DNA of 64,000 nucleotides, from positions 124,001 to 188,000 of the forward strand of contig NZ_JAUKPO010000008.1 of the NCBI RefSeq assembly GCF_030503435.1. The letters run 5' to 3'. The notes below the pieces were generated by a model. That model worked only from the letters and a program-made list of their open reading frames with translations. It searched no databases and was not told where the DNA came from. Both the position numbers and the translations under genes were made by a program. How positions within the stretch are numbered: position 1 is the stretch's first letter; each line of letters begins with the position of its first letter. This DNA comes from Rhodocytophaga aerolata. GTDB taxonomy: Bacteria > Bacteroidota > Bacteroidia > Cytophagales > 172606-1. Below, piece by piece: positions 1 through 8,181 of the stretch.

Positions 1-422
1 TGGCCGCCAGGGTGATAGCCGTGTCAGATATGATCGACGGAGCCTCTTTTCAGCAAGTGTTCAGTCAATTAACAGAGCAATATGGTTTTGCTCCACTCTC
101 AGCCTTTAATGTAGCGATGCGGGTATTCCGGGGAGGAGGCCTGACCAAAGACGCTGTATACCTGCGTGGGCTGGTAAGCTTGCTGGTTTATTTACGAGAA
201 GGAAATGAGCTGGAACCTTTGCTACTAGGTAAAATCCGGCAAGACTATATTCCCATCGTACAGGAACTGATCTACCGCCGGGTACTTCGTACCATTCCTA
301 TTAAACCCAGGTACCTGTCTGATCCACTGGCACTTGCCAAGCTCAGACAACTTAAAAAAGAGGGTACCGTATTTACATTACTTAACCCACATCCCCATGA
401 AAATCGCATTTTTAGTGAATGA
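1..422 (+). CDS. DUF1704 (QEGLA-motif / MATCAP-like) protein, C-terminal part
   Basis: The reading frame is open from the left edge of the window (codons before the GTG at 12 are also open), so the N-terminal part of the gene lies outside. The visible 140 or so residues contain the conserved block MRVFRGGGLTKDAVYLRG near their middle, which I recognise from DUF1704 proteins (annotated as flavohemoglobin expression-modulating QEGLA-motif proteins in bacteria; the eukaryotic relatives are MATCAP-type metallocarboxypeptidases that remove C-terminal tyrosine from tubulin). The expected HExxxH zinc motif would lie upstream of the window, so catalytic competence cannot be judged. The last 26 bases overlap the start of the ATP-grasp ligase gene, which suggests translational coupling. 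Family assignment is fairly secure; substrate is unknown. Confidence 0.75.
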   Translation, partial: AARVIAVSDMIDGASFQQVFSQLTEQYGFAPLSAFNVAMRVFRGGGLTKDAVYLRGLVSLLVYLREGNELEPLLLGKIRQDYIPIVQELIYRRVLRTIPIKPRYLSDPLALAKLRQLKKEGTVFTLLNPHPHENRIFSE

Positions 423-1443
423 CATACAAACCGAAGAACCCTCGTATACCACAACTTTCCTGGCGCATAAAATGCATACCCTGGGACATGAAGTATACCA
501 GATGGGAGTAGGTGAACTGGCCTACTACCCGGAAGGCCATATGGGCGCAACTGCCCACCGGGTGCCTGCCGCCAAATATAAAACAGCAGAAAACTACCTG
601 GATGCCCTGCAAAGTGAAAAAGCCATTATAGAGAAAATAACCGCGCCCGATCTGGATATAATTATGCTCCGCAACGACCCGGCTTCAGAAGGAGAAGGAC
701 GCGACTGGGCCAGAAACGCAGGTATTGTATTCGGACAGCTGGCTTTACGGAATGGTGTAATTGTGCTGAATGACCCTAACAGCCTGGCCGATGCCATTAA
801 TAAAATGTATTTTCAGCATTTCCCAGAAAGTGTTCGCCCCTTAACCCTGATCACACGCGACAAGGAAGAAATCCGCCGGTTTTTTGCAGACCTGAAAGGA
901 AACATGATTTTGAAACCCTTACAGGGCTCTGGTGGGGCAAATGTATTTATGGTCCGGAAAGACGATGCCACCAACCTAAACCAGATGATAGAAGCCATTT
1001 CCCGTGACGGCTACATTATTGCCCAGGAATACTTGCCAAAAGCTGCAGAAGGAGATATCAGGCTTTTTGTAGTAAATGGGCAGGCACTTAAACATAAAAA
1101 TAAATATGCTGCCCTGAAACGGGTAAGCAAAAAAGGAGACGTACGGAATAATATTCACGCCGGAGGATCTGTAGAAAAGGCTGAAATAACCGACGAAATG
1201 CTGGAGTTAGTAGAACTGGTACGGCCAAAACTCATAAATGACGGTATGTTTATGGTGGGCCTGGATATTGTCGGAAATAAGCTAATGGAAATCAATGTAT
1301 TTACTCCTGGTGGGCTACATACGTGCAGCAAACTGGAAGGTGTAGATTTTTCAGAACCAGTGATTGAAGCATTGGAAAGAAAAGTGCACCATAAAAAAGC
1401 CTATGAGACGGAGGTAAGCAATAAGACAATTGCTGTTATTTAA
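397..1443 (+). CDS. GshB-like ATP-grasp ligase
   Basis: A 348-residue protein laid out like bacterial glutathione synthetase: an N-terminal Rossmann-like domain beginning MKIAFLVNDIQTEEP, then an ATP-grasp fold with the nucleotide-binding ILKPLQGSGG (171-180), GDIRLFVVNG (219-228), RNNIHAGGS (250-258) and the metal/phosphate-binding GLDIVGNKLMEINVFTPGG (288-306). An upstream in-frame start at 334 would add 21 residues with no family match, so the ATG at 397 is chosen; it overlaps the DUF1704 gene by 26 bases. No gamma-glutamylcysteine ligase (gshA) is in the window, and many Bacteroidota do not make glutathione, so the amino-acceptor may be something else. Enzyme class is confident; the name glutathione synthase is only a family label. 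Confidence 0.8.
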   Translation: MKIAFLVNDIQTEEPSYTTTFLAHKMHTLGHEVYQMGVGELAYYPEGHMGATAHRVPAAKYKTAENYLDALQSEKAIIEKITAPDLDIIMLRNDPASEGEGRDWARNAGIVFGQLALRNGVIVLNDPNSLADAINKMYFQHFPESVRPLTLITRDKEEIRRFFADLKGNMILKPLQGSGGANVFMVRKDDATNLNQMIEAISRDGYIIAQEYLPKAAEGDIRLFVVNGQALKHKNKYAALKRVSKKGDVRNNIHAGGSVEKAEITDEMLELVELVRPKLINDGMFMVGLDIVGNKLMEINVFTPGGLHTCSKLEGVDFSEPVIEALERKVHHKKAYETEVSNKTIAVI

Positions 1444-1463
1444 CAGTTTTAACCCGGTTCTTA

Positions 1464-1499
1464 AGAAGCAGACAGGCACCTCATCGCTTGTCTGCTTCT
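1464..1499 (+). terminator. Hairpin terminator after the ATP-grasp gene
   Basis: Perfect 11-bp arms AGAAGCAGACA and TGTCTGCTTCT enclose a 14-base loop, 20 bases after the stop codon and between two convergent genes. The downstream T-run is poor on both strands, so it may work as a weak or bidirectional terminator. Confidence 0.6.
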
Positions 1500-1543
1500 G
1501 TGTTTCCCCTACACAGACTTTTTTGCTAATTACAGGCACTGGT

Positions 1544-2233
1544 TTACAAAAGTTTTTTCACCGTTACTTTACTGGCAATAATCCAGCTGATAGCAGTCCA
1601 CAGCAATAAATGCCCGTACATAAGAAATAAGTGCCCGAAGCTTTTTTCTTCAAAAGCCGCCTGCAAAACGCCAATTCCCCCGGCCGAAGGAATAATAAAA
1701 TAATGCACCAGATCTCCAATTCCGAACAGGCTTAGAAAAGGAAGACCAGTCAGCACAAAAAAGGGGACGGAATACACCAATAGTTGATTGAAGGAACGGG
1801 TGAATGCCCCTACAGCGAAGCCAGCAAGCGAAAACATAAATGCAGATAAAAAAGCAGCTGCCAGCAAATGGAATAGATTGAAATCAGTTCCTTTGGTAGC
1901 AAAAGCCATTATAAACGAAATACCAGTTGCCAGCAAAGAAAGCAGCACTGTCTTTGACAGCAGATAGGTTTGGAATGGCAAGGGTAACACAGAAATAGCC
2001 TGCAAAGTATGCTGATTTTTATCGAACAGGAGCAGCACACTGGCAAACAAATACCCAGTTATGACCGGATCGTTAAAGATGAGGATAATGAGTATGTTGG
2101 TTAAATTGCCCAGGGGTTTAAGCAGATAGAACAGGGCGATATAAATTCCGGCTACTAGCGCTGCCAAAAGAAAAAGCCGGTTACGGTTCAGCAGAATAAC
2201 GTCCCATTTAAGCAGTTGCCAAAAATAGGTCAT
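1544..2233 (-). CDS. ABC transporter permease (ABC-2 type, drug-export-like)
   Basis: A 229-residue, very hydrophobic protein with about six predicted membrane segments (roughly residues 18-40, 50-67, 82-110, 118-147, 152-175 and 200-218). It carries no ATPase motifs. Its start overlaps the stop of the upstream ABC ATPase gene by 4 bases (ATGA-type overlap), so the two form one exporter. The arrangement of short permease plus single ATPase resembles the fluoroquinolone-export type described from mycobacteria, but the substrate cannot be read from sequence. It is the last gene of a four-gene minus-strand operon that begins with a LytS-type sensor kinase. Confidence 0.8.
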   Translation of the reverse strand: MTYFWQLLKWDVILLNRNRLFLLAALVAGIYIALFYLLKPLGNLTNILIILIFNDPVITGYLFASVLLLFDKNQHTLQAISVLPLPFQTYLLSKTVLLSLLATGISFIMAFATKGTDFNLFHLLAAAFLSAFMFSLAGFAVGAFTRSFNQLLVYSVPFFVLTGLPFLSLFGIGDLVHYFIIPSAGGIGVLQAAFEEKSFGHLFLMYGHLLLWTAISWIIASKVTVKKLL

Positions 2234-3081
2234 AGCAGTGTTGCCCCGGTTAATTTAATAAACACTTCTTCCAGGGTAGCTTCCTGCGAATGAATGGTAG
2301 CTACCTCATGCTTTCGGATAAGCTCTATAAAATCCGGATTATGCCCGATGTTTTCCAGAGGAAAAACCAAGGGAGCTACCTCAGTATTGGTTACTTCAAC
2401 TTTTACCGTTTGCCTGCCAAACTTTTTTTTCAGATGCGCAGGTGTATCCAGCGCTTTTATTTCTCCCTGGTACAACAGGGCTACCCTGTCGCAGAGCTGA
2501 TCAGCATCGAACATATTGTGGGTGGTAATGAAAATGGTTTTTCCTTCGGCCTTTAGCTGCTTAATCATGTCCTTTATTTTGCCTGCATTAATGGGGTCCA
2601 GGCCGGAAGTAGGTTCATCCAGAAACAATACATCTGGGTTATGAAGTAGGGCCCGCACAAAATTCAACCGCATTTTCATACCCTTGGAGAAGTCGGCTAC
2701 TAGCTTCCGGGCATCGTGTTCCAGGCCAACTTTTTGCAGCAAGGAATATTTATTTTGAGTGGGCTTGCGGTAGAAAGCAGAAAAAAAATCCAGGTTTTCT
2801 TCCGCGGTTAATTTTATGTAGTGATTGGGCAGTTCAAAGGATACGCCTATCTGTTCATAAAACTCTCTACCCCATTCGGCCAAGGGTTTGCCATCAAACA
2901 AAACGTTGCCTGTGTAGCCGTTAAGCAATTTATACAATATCTTCTGGGTTGTACTTTTGCCTGCGCCGCTAGGCCCCAGAAACCCAAACACTTCCCCTCT
3001 TTCTACCGAAAAGGTAAGCTTTTGCAGGGTATCTTGGCTGTTGCCGGCATAGCGGAAAGTCAGGTCTTTTACTACTAACAT
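2230..3081 (-). CDS. ABC transporter ATP-binding protein
   Basis: A 283-residue ABC ATPase with every expected motif: Walker A GPSGAGKST (36-44), a signature loop in the form FSKGMKMRL (131-139, SKGM in place of SGGQ as is common in CcmA-type exporters), Walker B VLFLDEP (151-157), D-loop SGLD and the H-loop histidine in TTHN (near 188). A C-terminal extension of about 80 residues is usual in drug- and lipid-export ATPases. It lies 8 bases downstream of the LytTR regulator and overlaps the permease gene, so the regulator and exporter are probably co-transcribed. Direction of transport is inferred as export because no binding protein is present. Confidence 0.9.
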   Translation of the reverse strand: MLVVKDLTFRYAGNSQDTLQKLTFSVERGEVFGFLGPSGAGKSTTQKILYKLLNGYTGNVLFDGKPLAEWGREFYEQIGVSFELPNHYIKLTAEENLDFFSAFYRKPTQNKYSLLQKVGLEHDARKLVADFSKGMKMRLNFVRALLHNPDVLFLDEPTSGLDPINAGKIKDMIKQLKAEGKTIFITTHNMFDADQLCDRVALLYQGEIKALDTPAHLKKKFGRQTVKVEVTNTEVAPLVFPLENIGHNPDFIELIRKHEVATIHSQEATLEEVFIKLTGATLL

Positions 3082-3089
3082 CAGAATGA

Positions 3090-3812
3090 TTACTCCAGCG
3101 TAAGTTTCAAGGCTTTCACCAGCTCATGTTTGTAATTACGGCCTATGGGAAGCTCTTTTCCGGCAATATACAAATGTTGGGGAGTATATGATTCTATTTT
3201 ATCTGCCGAAATAATATATGAGCGGTGGATGCGCAGAAACTTCTCTTCCGGCAGCATTTCTTCCAGGGAGGTAATGGTTTGCTTGGCTACCAGCTGCCTG
3301 GCTGTGGTAACAATACGCACATAATCTTTCAGGCTTTCAATGTACAAAATATCTTTCTGGAACACTTTTACCATTTTGCGGTCTACCCGGAAATACAAAA
3401 AAGCCTCATGGCTTGTAGGAAGTGTTTCTACAGGAGGCAGGGCTGTGGGGGCTGTGTTTTCCAGCGAATATACTTTGCCGATGGCCTTTATAAAGCGTTC
3501 CAGCGAAACTGGTTTTAGCAGATAATCGATGGCATCCAGCTCAAAAGCTTCCAGGGCATAGTCCCGGTAAGCAGTAGTGAATATTACTCTGGGCGGATTG
3601 CGCAAGGTTTTTAGAAAATCGGTTCCCAGCAGTTTAGGCATTTTAATGTCTAAAAATAACAGATCAACTGGCTGTTGTTGCAGCACTTCAAAGGCAGCAA
3701 TAGCATTTTGACACTGGCCTACTACGTCCAGCATAGGAACCATGGCAATATGCGCCCTCAATACGGCAAGCGCATGGGGTTCGTCATCTACTAACAGGCA
3801 TCTGATTTTCAT
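3090..3812 (-). CDS. LytTR-family response regulator
   Basis: A 240-residue regulator: receiver domain at 1-120 with the acidic pocket DDE (9-11), phospho-acceptor Asp55 in LFLDIKMP, TTAY around the conserved Thr, and LLKPV with the conserved Lys; a LytTR DNA-binding domain at about 138-238, with LYIESLKDYVRI and FLRIHRSYI typical of that fold. The start ATG lies inside the 3' end of the sensor kinase gene (29-base overlap), so the two are a cognate pair. LytTR proteins bind pairs of short direct repeats; I could not identify such a pair with confidence upstream of the operon. Confidence 0.92.
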   Translation of the reverse strand: MKIRCLLVDDEPHALAVLRAHIAMVPMLDVVGQCQNAIAAFEVLQQQPVDLLFLDIKMPKLLGTDFLKTLRNPPRVIFTTAYRDYALEAFELDAIDYLLKPVSLERFIKAIGKVYSLENTAPTALPPVETLPTSHEAFLYFRVDRKMVKVFQKDILYIESLKDYVRIVTTARQLVAKQTITSLEEMLPEEKFLRIHRSYIISADKIESYTPQHLYIAGKELPIGRNYKHELVKALKLTLE

Positions 3813-4974
3813 CTGGCTTGGATATAGGCAGTACGCTCACTGGTCCGGCTTTGTCAACAACAGAAAGGGATTCTAGCTGCAGGCTGAGATTTACAATAAA
3901 GGTCCCTTCCTCACTGGTGATTCTCAAATCATGCAAACCCGGATAAAGTAAATCTAAGCGTTTCTTTACATTCGTCAAGCCGATTCCTGCTGAATGGTTG
4001 ATTGGCTGGGTGTACGGCACCTGTACTTCCGGCTGGCTGTTAACTAGCTTAAACTTTAGAGTATCTGCCCGTACAAACATATCCAGGCTTATCCAGGCCT
4101 GATCGAGCAGTTCGCTGGCCCCATGCTTAAAACTATTTTCTATAAAGGGCAACAGCAGCAAAGGGGCTATCTGTTTGTGTCCGTATTCGCCGCGTATATT
4201 GACCGACATATCCAGGTGATTTCCGTACCGCAGCTTTTCTAGTTCAATATAATTTTGCAGCATGGCTATTTCTTTATCCAGAGGTACTCTGGGCGTATTA
4301 CATTCATAGAGCATATAGCGCAGCAATCCGGAAAGTTTCAGTACTATTTCCGGCGCCAGCTCTGACTTGGTTAAGGTAAGCGAGTATAAGTTATTTAAGG
4401 TATTGAACAGAAAATGCGGATGTACCTGCGATTTGAGCAGCTGCAACTCGGCTTTTAGCTTCTCCTGCAACAGCTGTTGATTATCTTTTTGTTTGAGATA
4501 AAAATATTTCATCAGTTTAATGGCAGCTGCAAAACCACCTGTTTGTATCCCTCCCCGCAGGCCAGACATCATCCCATAATAAAAGTTACTTTTGGGAATA
4601 GCTAAACCCACGCTTTCACGAAAAGGGATAATCGCCAGCAGGGTAATTGCATGTGAAATAAAGGCAGCCAGCAGGGTACTGCTTATTAGACATAACATAA
4701 ACAGCCAGTATCTACCTTTTAGCAAAAACTTTGGAATCAGCAGGTAAATAATGCTATAGCTAAATACGATGTGGCTCGGCAGAAATAAAAAAGCTTCTAT
4801 ACTGGACAAAACTATGGTATCTTTAAAAATATACCACCCTGAATCCGTTTCTATGGGCCTGGTTCCATATAAAAAGGAGAAAAAAAGCCACCATGCAACC
4901 CAGAACACACCATGCCGGCTTATCCGGTAAAGTGGTTCATCAGAAAAAATAAAACGGGTTTCGGAAAACTTCAT
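3784..4974 (-). CDS. LytS-type sensor histidine kinase
   Basis: A 396-residue membrane kinase of the His_kinase (PF06580) class. About four hydrophobic segments fill residues 22-120, followed by a short coiled-coil (160-180), the phospho-acceptor motif QVHPHFLFNTLNNLYS (183-198) and a C-terminal HATPase with the N-box PFIENSFKHGA and a glycine-rich GIGLTNVKKRL. The ATG at 4974 is preferred over the TTG at 5004 because the added residues are not hydrophobic or conserved and Bacteroidota rarely use TTG. It is the first gene of the operon kinase, regulator, ABC ATPase, permease. Confidence 0.9.
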   Translation of the reverse strand: MKFSETRFIFSDEPLYRISRHGVFWVAWWLFFSFLYGTRPIETDSGWYIFKDTIVLSSIEAFLFLPSHIVFSYSIIYLLIPKFLLKGRYWLFMLCLISSTLLAAFISHAITLLAIIPFRESVGLAIPKSNFYYGMMSGLRGGIQTGGFAAAIKLMKYFYLKQKDNQQLLQEKLKAELQLLKSQVHPHFLFNTLNNLYSLTLTKSELAPEIVLKLSGLLRYMLYECNTPRVPLDKEIAMLQNYIELEKLRYGNHLDMSVNIRGEYGHKQIAPLLLLPFIENSFKHGASELLDQAWISLDMFVRADTLKFKLVNSQPEVQVPYTQPINHSAGIGLTNVKKRLDLLYPGLHDLRITSEEGTFIVNLSLQLESLSVVDKAGPVSVLPISKPDENQMPVSR

Positions 4975-5248
4975 ATAAACAGCCTGGGCTTCCCTCTCGG
5001 TCAACTAAAAATAATAAAAAGCACAGACCGCCACTAATTTTCGGACCATTTGTAGACAAACAACCATAAAACAAGTCCGAACAGCTAAATGAGCTGATGA
5101 AGGGAGTTCGTACTTACTTTTCTGTTTTCTGTCTTCAGCACATCAGCCAATGGCGATTTCTTCTGCATACACATAAAATACTTTTTATTTTAGGATTGAC
5201 CATTGACTGAAAAAGAAATAAACACTACCACTGCTACCATATACACCT

Positions 5249-5602
5249 ATGAAAACACTTATAAACCCATGCTTTATAAAAGCTACTAGTTTATTCTTTC
5301 TACTGATTCTGCACATACAGGCTGTTGCCGAATCACCTGCGTTTAGCCCCGACGGCGGCTACTGGGTTGTAGAAACGAATGTCCAAACGAAAGATTTTAC
5401 CATTATCAAATTCTACGATGCCCGGCATCATCTACTGTATGAGGAAAAGATAGAAGGCAGGTTCGTAGATATACATAAACCTAAGCACAGAAAAATGCTG
5501 GACAAGAGCCTGAAAATGCTGGAACACAACAACCTGATAGCCTCCCAACTTAAAGGATACCAGCAGCAAATAACTTCTGCCCTGGCTAGAAAAAGAGAAT
5601 AA
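5249..5602 (+). CDS. Small secreted protein of unknown function
   Basis: A 117-residue protein with a clear N-terminal signal sequence: positive start, hydrophobic run SLFFLLILHIQAVAE (14-28) and probable cleavage near AVA-E. The mature part of about 90 residues begins with FSPDGGYWVVETN and contains a beta-rich stretch followed by a basic helical C terminus. I do not recognise the family. It stands alone between a divergent operon and a terminator at 5628, so it is a single-gene unit. Reality of the gene is supported by the signal peptide, the ATG start and the terminator just after the stop. Confidence 0.65.
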   Translation: MKTLINPCFIKATSLFFLLILHIQAVAESPAFSPDGGYWVVETNVQTKDFTIIKFYDARHHLLYEEKIEGRFVDIHKPKHRKMLDKSLKMLEHNNLIASQLKGYQQQITSALARKRE

Positions 5603-5627
5603 TACCAACCTGTACAACAACCTATCA

Positions 5628-5661
5628 AAAAAGCTGCGGAAGTATCCGGCAGCTTTTTTTA
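5628..5661 (+). terminator. Rho-independent terminator
   Basis: Arms AAAAAAGCTGC and GCAGCTTTTTT (11 bp) with an inner GGA/TCC pairing, followed by a T-run. It sits 26 bases after the stop of the small secreted-protein gene. Confidence 0.85.
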
Positions 5662-5819
5662 TTTACCTGGCAAGTTTGAATAAGTTATGGATTCCTGTAA
5701 ATTAGTTAAGCAGTTTATAGGAAAAGTTAGTATCTACGTGTCTTCCTGTTCGGTGTATAGCGCTAAGCATGCACGGAAATGAATCTCAGGAAGCTGGCTG
5801 TCTGTAATTTTACGCTTGT

Positions 5820-6536
5820 ATGAAGGAACGATACTTTGGAATAAACATAGAAGAAAGCCTGCACCGCATAGACAACCTCCTGGCAGAAAACAACGAAGCC
5901 TATGCGCAGTATACCACCTTTCCTCATAAGTGGCAGGAAGAAGGCTTGAAAGGAATTTATGTCAATGCGGCTATTCTGTATTTCGACCTGAAAAGAACGT
6001 CTATGTTGTTTGGCCACCATTCTATTCCTACGGTGGCTAAAATCATCCGCACCTATATTTCGGAGATCACTTCTGTGCTTAAAAGTGTACCCAAATGCAA
6101 AGGTGTGGTGCTGGATGGCGATAATATTTATGGCGTGTATGATGCCTCTCTATCCACTGGCCTCGACAATGTATTTGCACTTGCCGTAATTGGCAAAAGT
6201 ATTCTGGAGGTCCTAAATCATAAACTCCGCCTTCAGCAAATGCCACTCGTGAATGCTGGCGTAGGCATAGATTTTGGCAAGGTGCTTATGGTAAAAACAG
6301 AGTTTAAATACGTAAAAGAACCCGTATGGCTGGGAGATGTCATCTACTTTGCAGCCCGCTACAGCCACCTGGCCAATCATGCAGAAAGCGGTTCTCCTAT
6401 TTATCTGTCCAAAGTAGTTTATCAGCATTTAAGCAAAGAATACCAGGCCTTATGCCAGCCCAATGAACCTCTGGACTGCTACCAGTCTACGGATACGTAC
6501 GACCCTATCACCTACTGGCTACAAAAGCAGGATTAA
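5820..6536 (+). CDS. Stand-alone class III nucleotidyl cyclase (Pycsar-like)
   Basis: A 238-residue protein with a single cyclase homology domain and no receptor, HAMP or membrane part. Visible signatures: first metal aspartate Asp56 in AAILYFDLKRTSML, second metal aspartate Asp101 in VVLDGDNIYGVY, GVGIDFGKVL (147-156), and VWLGDVIYFAARYSHLA (169-185). The usual transition-state Asn of VNxAxR is replaced by Tyr176, while Arg180 is kept. Bare-domain size, the DGD motif, the VWxG...AA block and the K-T after VGID are what I associate with PycC cyclases (cCMP/cUMP makers of Pycsar defence) more than with adenylate cyclases; nucleotide choice is inference. It is 81 bases upstream of an ftsZ gene on the same strand. 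Confidence 0.75.
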   Translation: MKERYFGINIEESLHRIDNLLAENNEAYAQYTTFPHKWQEEGLKGIYVNAAILYFDLKRTSMLFGHHSIPTVAKIIRTYISEITSVLKSVPKCKGVVLDGDNIYGVYDASLSTGLDNVFALAVIGKSILEVLNHKLRLQQMPLVNAGVGIDFGKVLMVKTEFKYVKEPVWLGDVIYFAARYSHLANHAESGSPIYLSKVVYQHLSKEYQALCQPNEPLDCYQSTDTYDPITYWLQKQD

Positions 6537-6617
6537 GAAAACACCTAGACAAGTAAGTTGCCGGAAACTTCATTTTTTTGATTTTCAAATCTTCCAATTT
6601 GTTAAATTGCAGGTGCT

Positions 6618-8009
6618 ATGACGAAGGGCGCTGCTTACTTTTTTGACATACCGGCCAAAAGAAAACCGCTGATAAAGGTAATAGGTATAGGCGGGGGCGG
6701 AAGCAATGCAGTAAGCTTTATGTACAAACAAGGCATTAAGGATGTAGAGTTTGTGGTGTGCCATACCAATGCCAAAGCCCTCATCCAATGTCCGGTTCCA
6801 AACAAGTTGCAACTGGGAAGCAAAATAGCCCAGGGAATGGGTTCTGGTTCCAACCCGGAGAAGGGAAAAATGGCCGCTGAAGAAACCATTGAAGACATCT
6901 ACGAACTATTTGATTCGTCTACCAAAATGGTATTTATTACCGCAGCCATGGGCGGCGGAACTGGCACCGGCGCAGCACCTGTGCTGGCAGCTGTAGCTAA
7001 AGAACGGGATGTACTCACTATTGGCATTGTTACCTCTCCCTTTGGCTTTGAAGGCCGCAAAAAGAAAGAACAAGCCTATTGGGGAATAGAATACCTGAAA
7101 GCCAACTGCGATGCCGTTATTGTAATTTTGAATGATAAACTTCGGGAAATTTATGGAAACCTCTCCATTAGCGAAGCCTTCCGCAGAGCCGATGAAGTAA
7201 TGCTTTCTGCCGTTAAAAGTATTGCTGAAATCATTACCGTTCCTGGCTATGTAAATGTGGACTTTGCCGATATTAAAATGATCATTAAAAATTCGGTAGT
7301 AGCGGTAATGGGAACGGCAAAGACATCGGGCGAAAACCGGGCCTTGCGGGCTGCCGAAGAAGCATTGTCTTCTCCCCTGCTCAATAAACGTGATATTCAT
7401 GGTGCCCAGAAAATACTACTCTCGATTGTATCTGGCGTAAAAGCCGAGTTGCAGGTAGAAGAACTGATGACGATTACCGATTATATCATTACTAAGGCAG
7501 GCAAAGAAGCAGAAGACGTAATATTCGGCCATGGCATTGACCAGTCTCTGGGAGAAAGCATCCAGGTAACAATTATTGCTACCGGATTTAACGAAAACCT
7601 GAGTGAAATGATGGGCACCCAGGTGGACGAGGTACCGGATACCAGTCCGCTGCTAATTGCCAAAACTGGCGACAAACACCTGATCTGGGATTCGCCTACA
7701 CCCGAAATAGGCTTTGGCATGTATTTCCCTAAATCGAAACAACCCGATATCCAGGAGCAATCTACTGAGGCCAGTGCAGACACCCAGATCCTGGAAACAC
7801 CAGACACCGTTGAAAAAACACTCAGCTTATTTGAAGCCCCTCAACTTACTCCCACTCTTGCAAAGACGCAGGCTACCAACGCAGGAAAAGAAGAAATACG
7901 TGCAACCAGAACAGAAGATCAGCCTGCCGCTGCTGATCCGGGTAAACAGGAGGAGAAGAAAACAAAATTTGCTTCTTTCTGGAAAAAACTAAAAGATTCC
8001 CTTTGGTAA
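6618..8009 (+). CDS. ftsZ: FtsZ homologue outside a division cluster
   Basis: A 463-residue tubulin/FtsZ GTPase. The core (1-324) has GIGGGGSNAV (23-32), the tubulin signature MGGGTGTGAAP (111-121), NDKLREIYGNLS (172-183) and an intact catalytic T7 loop NVDFADIK (213-220), so GTP binding and hydrolysis should be possible. Departures from usual FtsZ include HTNAKAL where NTDAQAL is typical. A long low-complexity linker (about 325-446) rich in Thr, Glu and Pro ends in a basic, aromatic tail FASFWKKLKDSLW that looks amphipathic and unlike the usual FtsA-binding peptide. Neighbours are a nucleotidyl cyclase and hypotheticals, not ftsA/ftsQ/mur genes, so this is probably a second FtsZ, though the whole genome is needed to say so. 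Confidence 0.88.
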   Translation: MTKGAAYFFDIPAKRKPLIKVIGIGGGGSNAVSFMYKQGIKDVEFVVCHTNAKALIQCPVPNKLQLGSKIAQGMGSGSNPEKGKMAAEETIEDIYELFDSSTKMVFITAAMGGGTGTGAAPVLAAVAKERDVLTIGIVTSPFGFEGRKKKEQAYWGIEYLKANCDAVIVILNDKLREIYGNLSISEAFRRADEVMLSAVKSIAEIITVPGYVNVDFADIKMIIKNSVVAVMGTAKTSGENRALRAAEEALSSPLLNKRDIHGAQKILLSIVSGVKAELQVEELMTITDYIITKAGKEAEDVIFGHGIDQSLGESIQVTIIATGFNENLSEMMGTQVDEVPDTSPLLIAKTGDKHLIWDSPTPEIGFGMYFPKSKQPDIQEQSTEASADTQILETPDTVEKTLSLFEAPQLTPTLAKTQATNAGKEEIRATRTEDQPAAADPGKQEEKKTKFASFWKKLKDSLW

Positions 8010-8181
8010 TCCTTATATATCAGTAGTTATCTGTCCGCCAGTTTAGGGAAGGCAGCTCTTATGAATAATTCTACTTATAGTTCTTTTAGCAAATAATCAC
8101 TTAACACTCAACCTCAAACCTGGTAGGTTTCTGCTTAGCTAATCATTCACTGTAAAAGCTATACTATACAAGATTCGAGAT

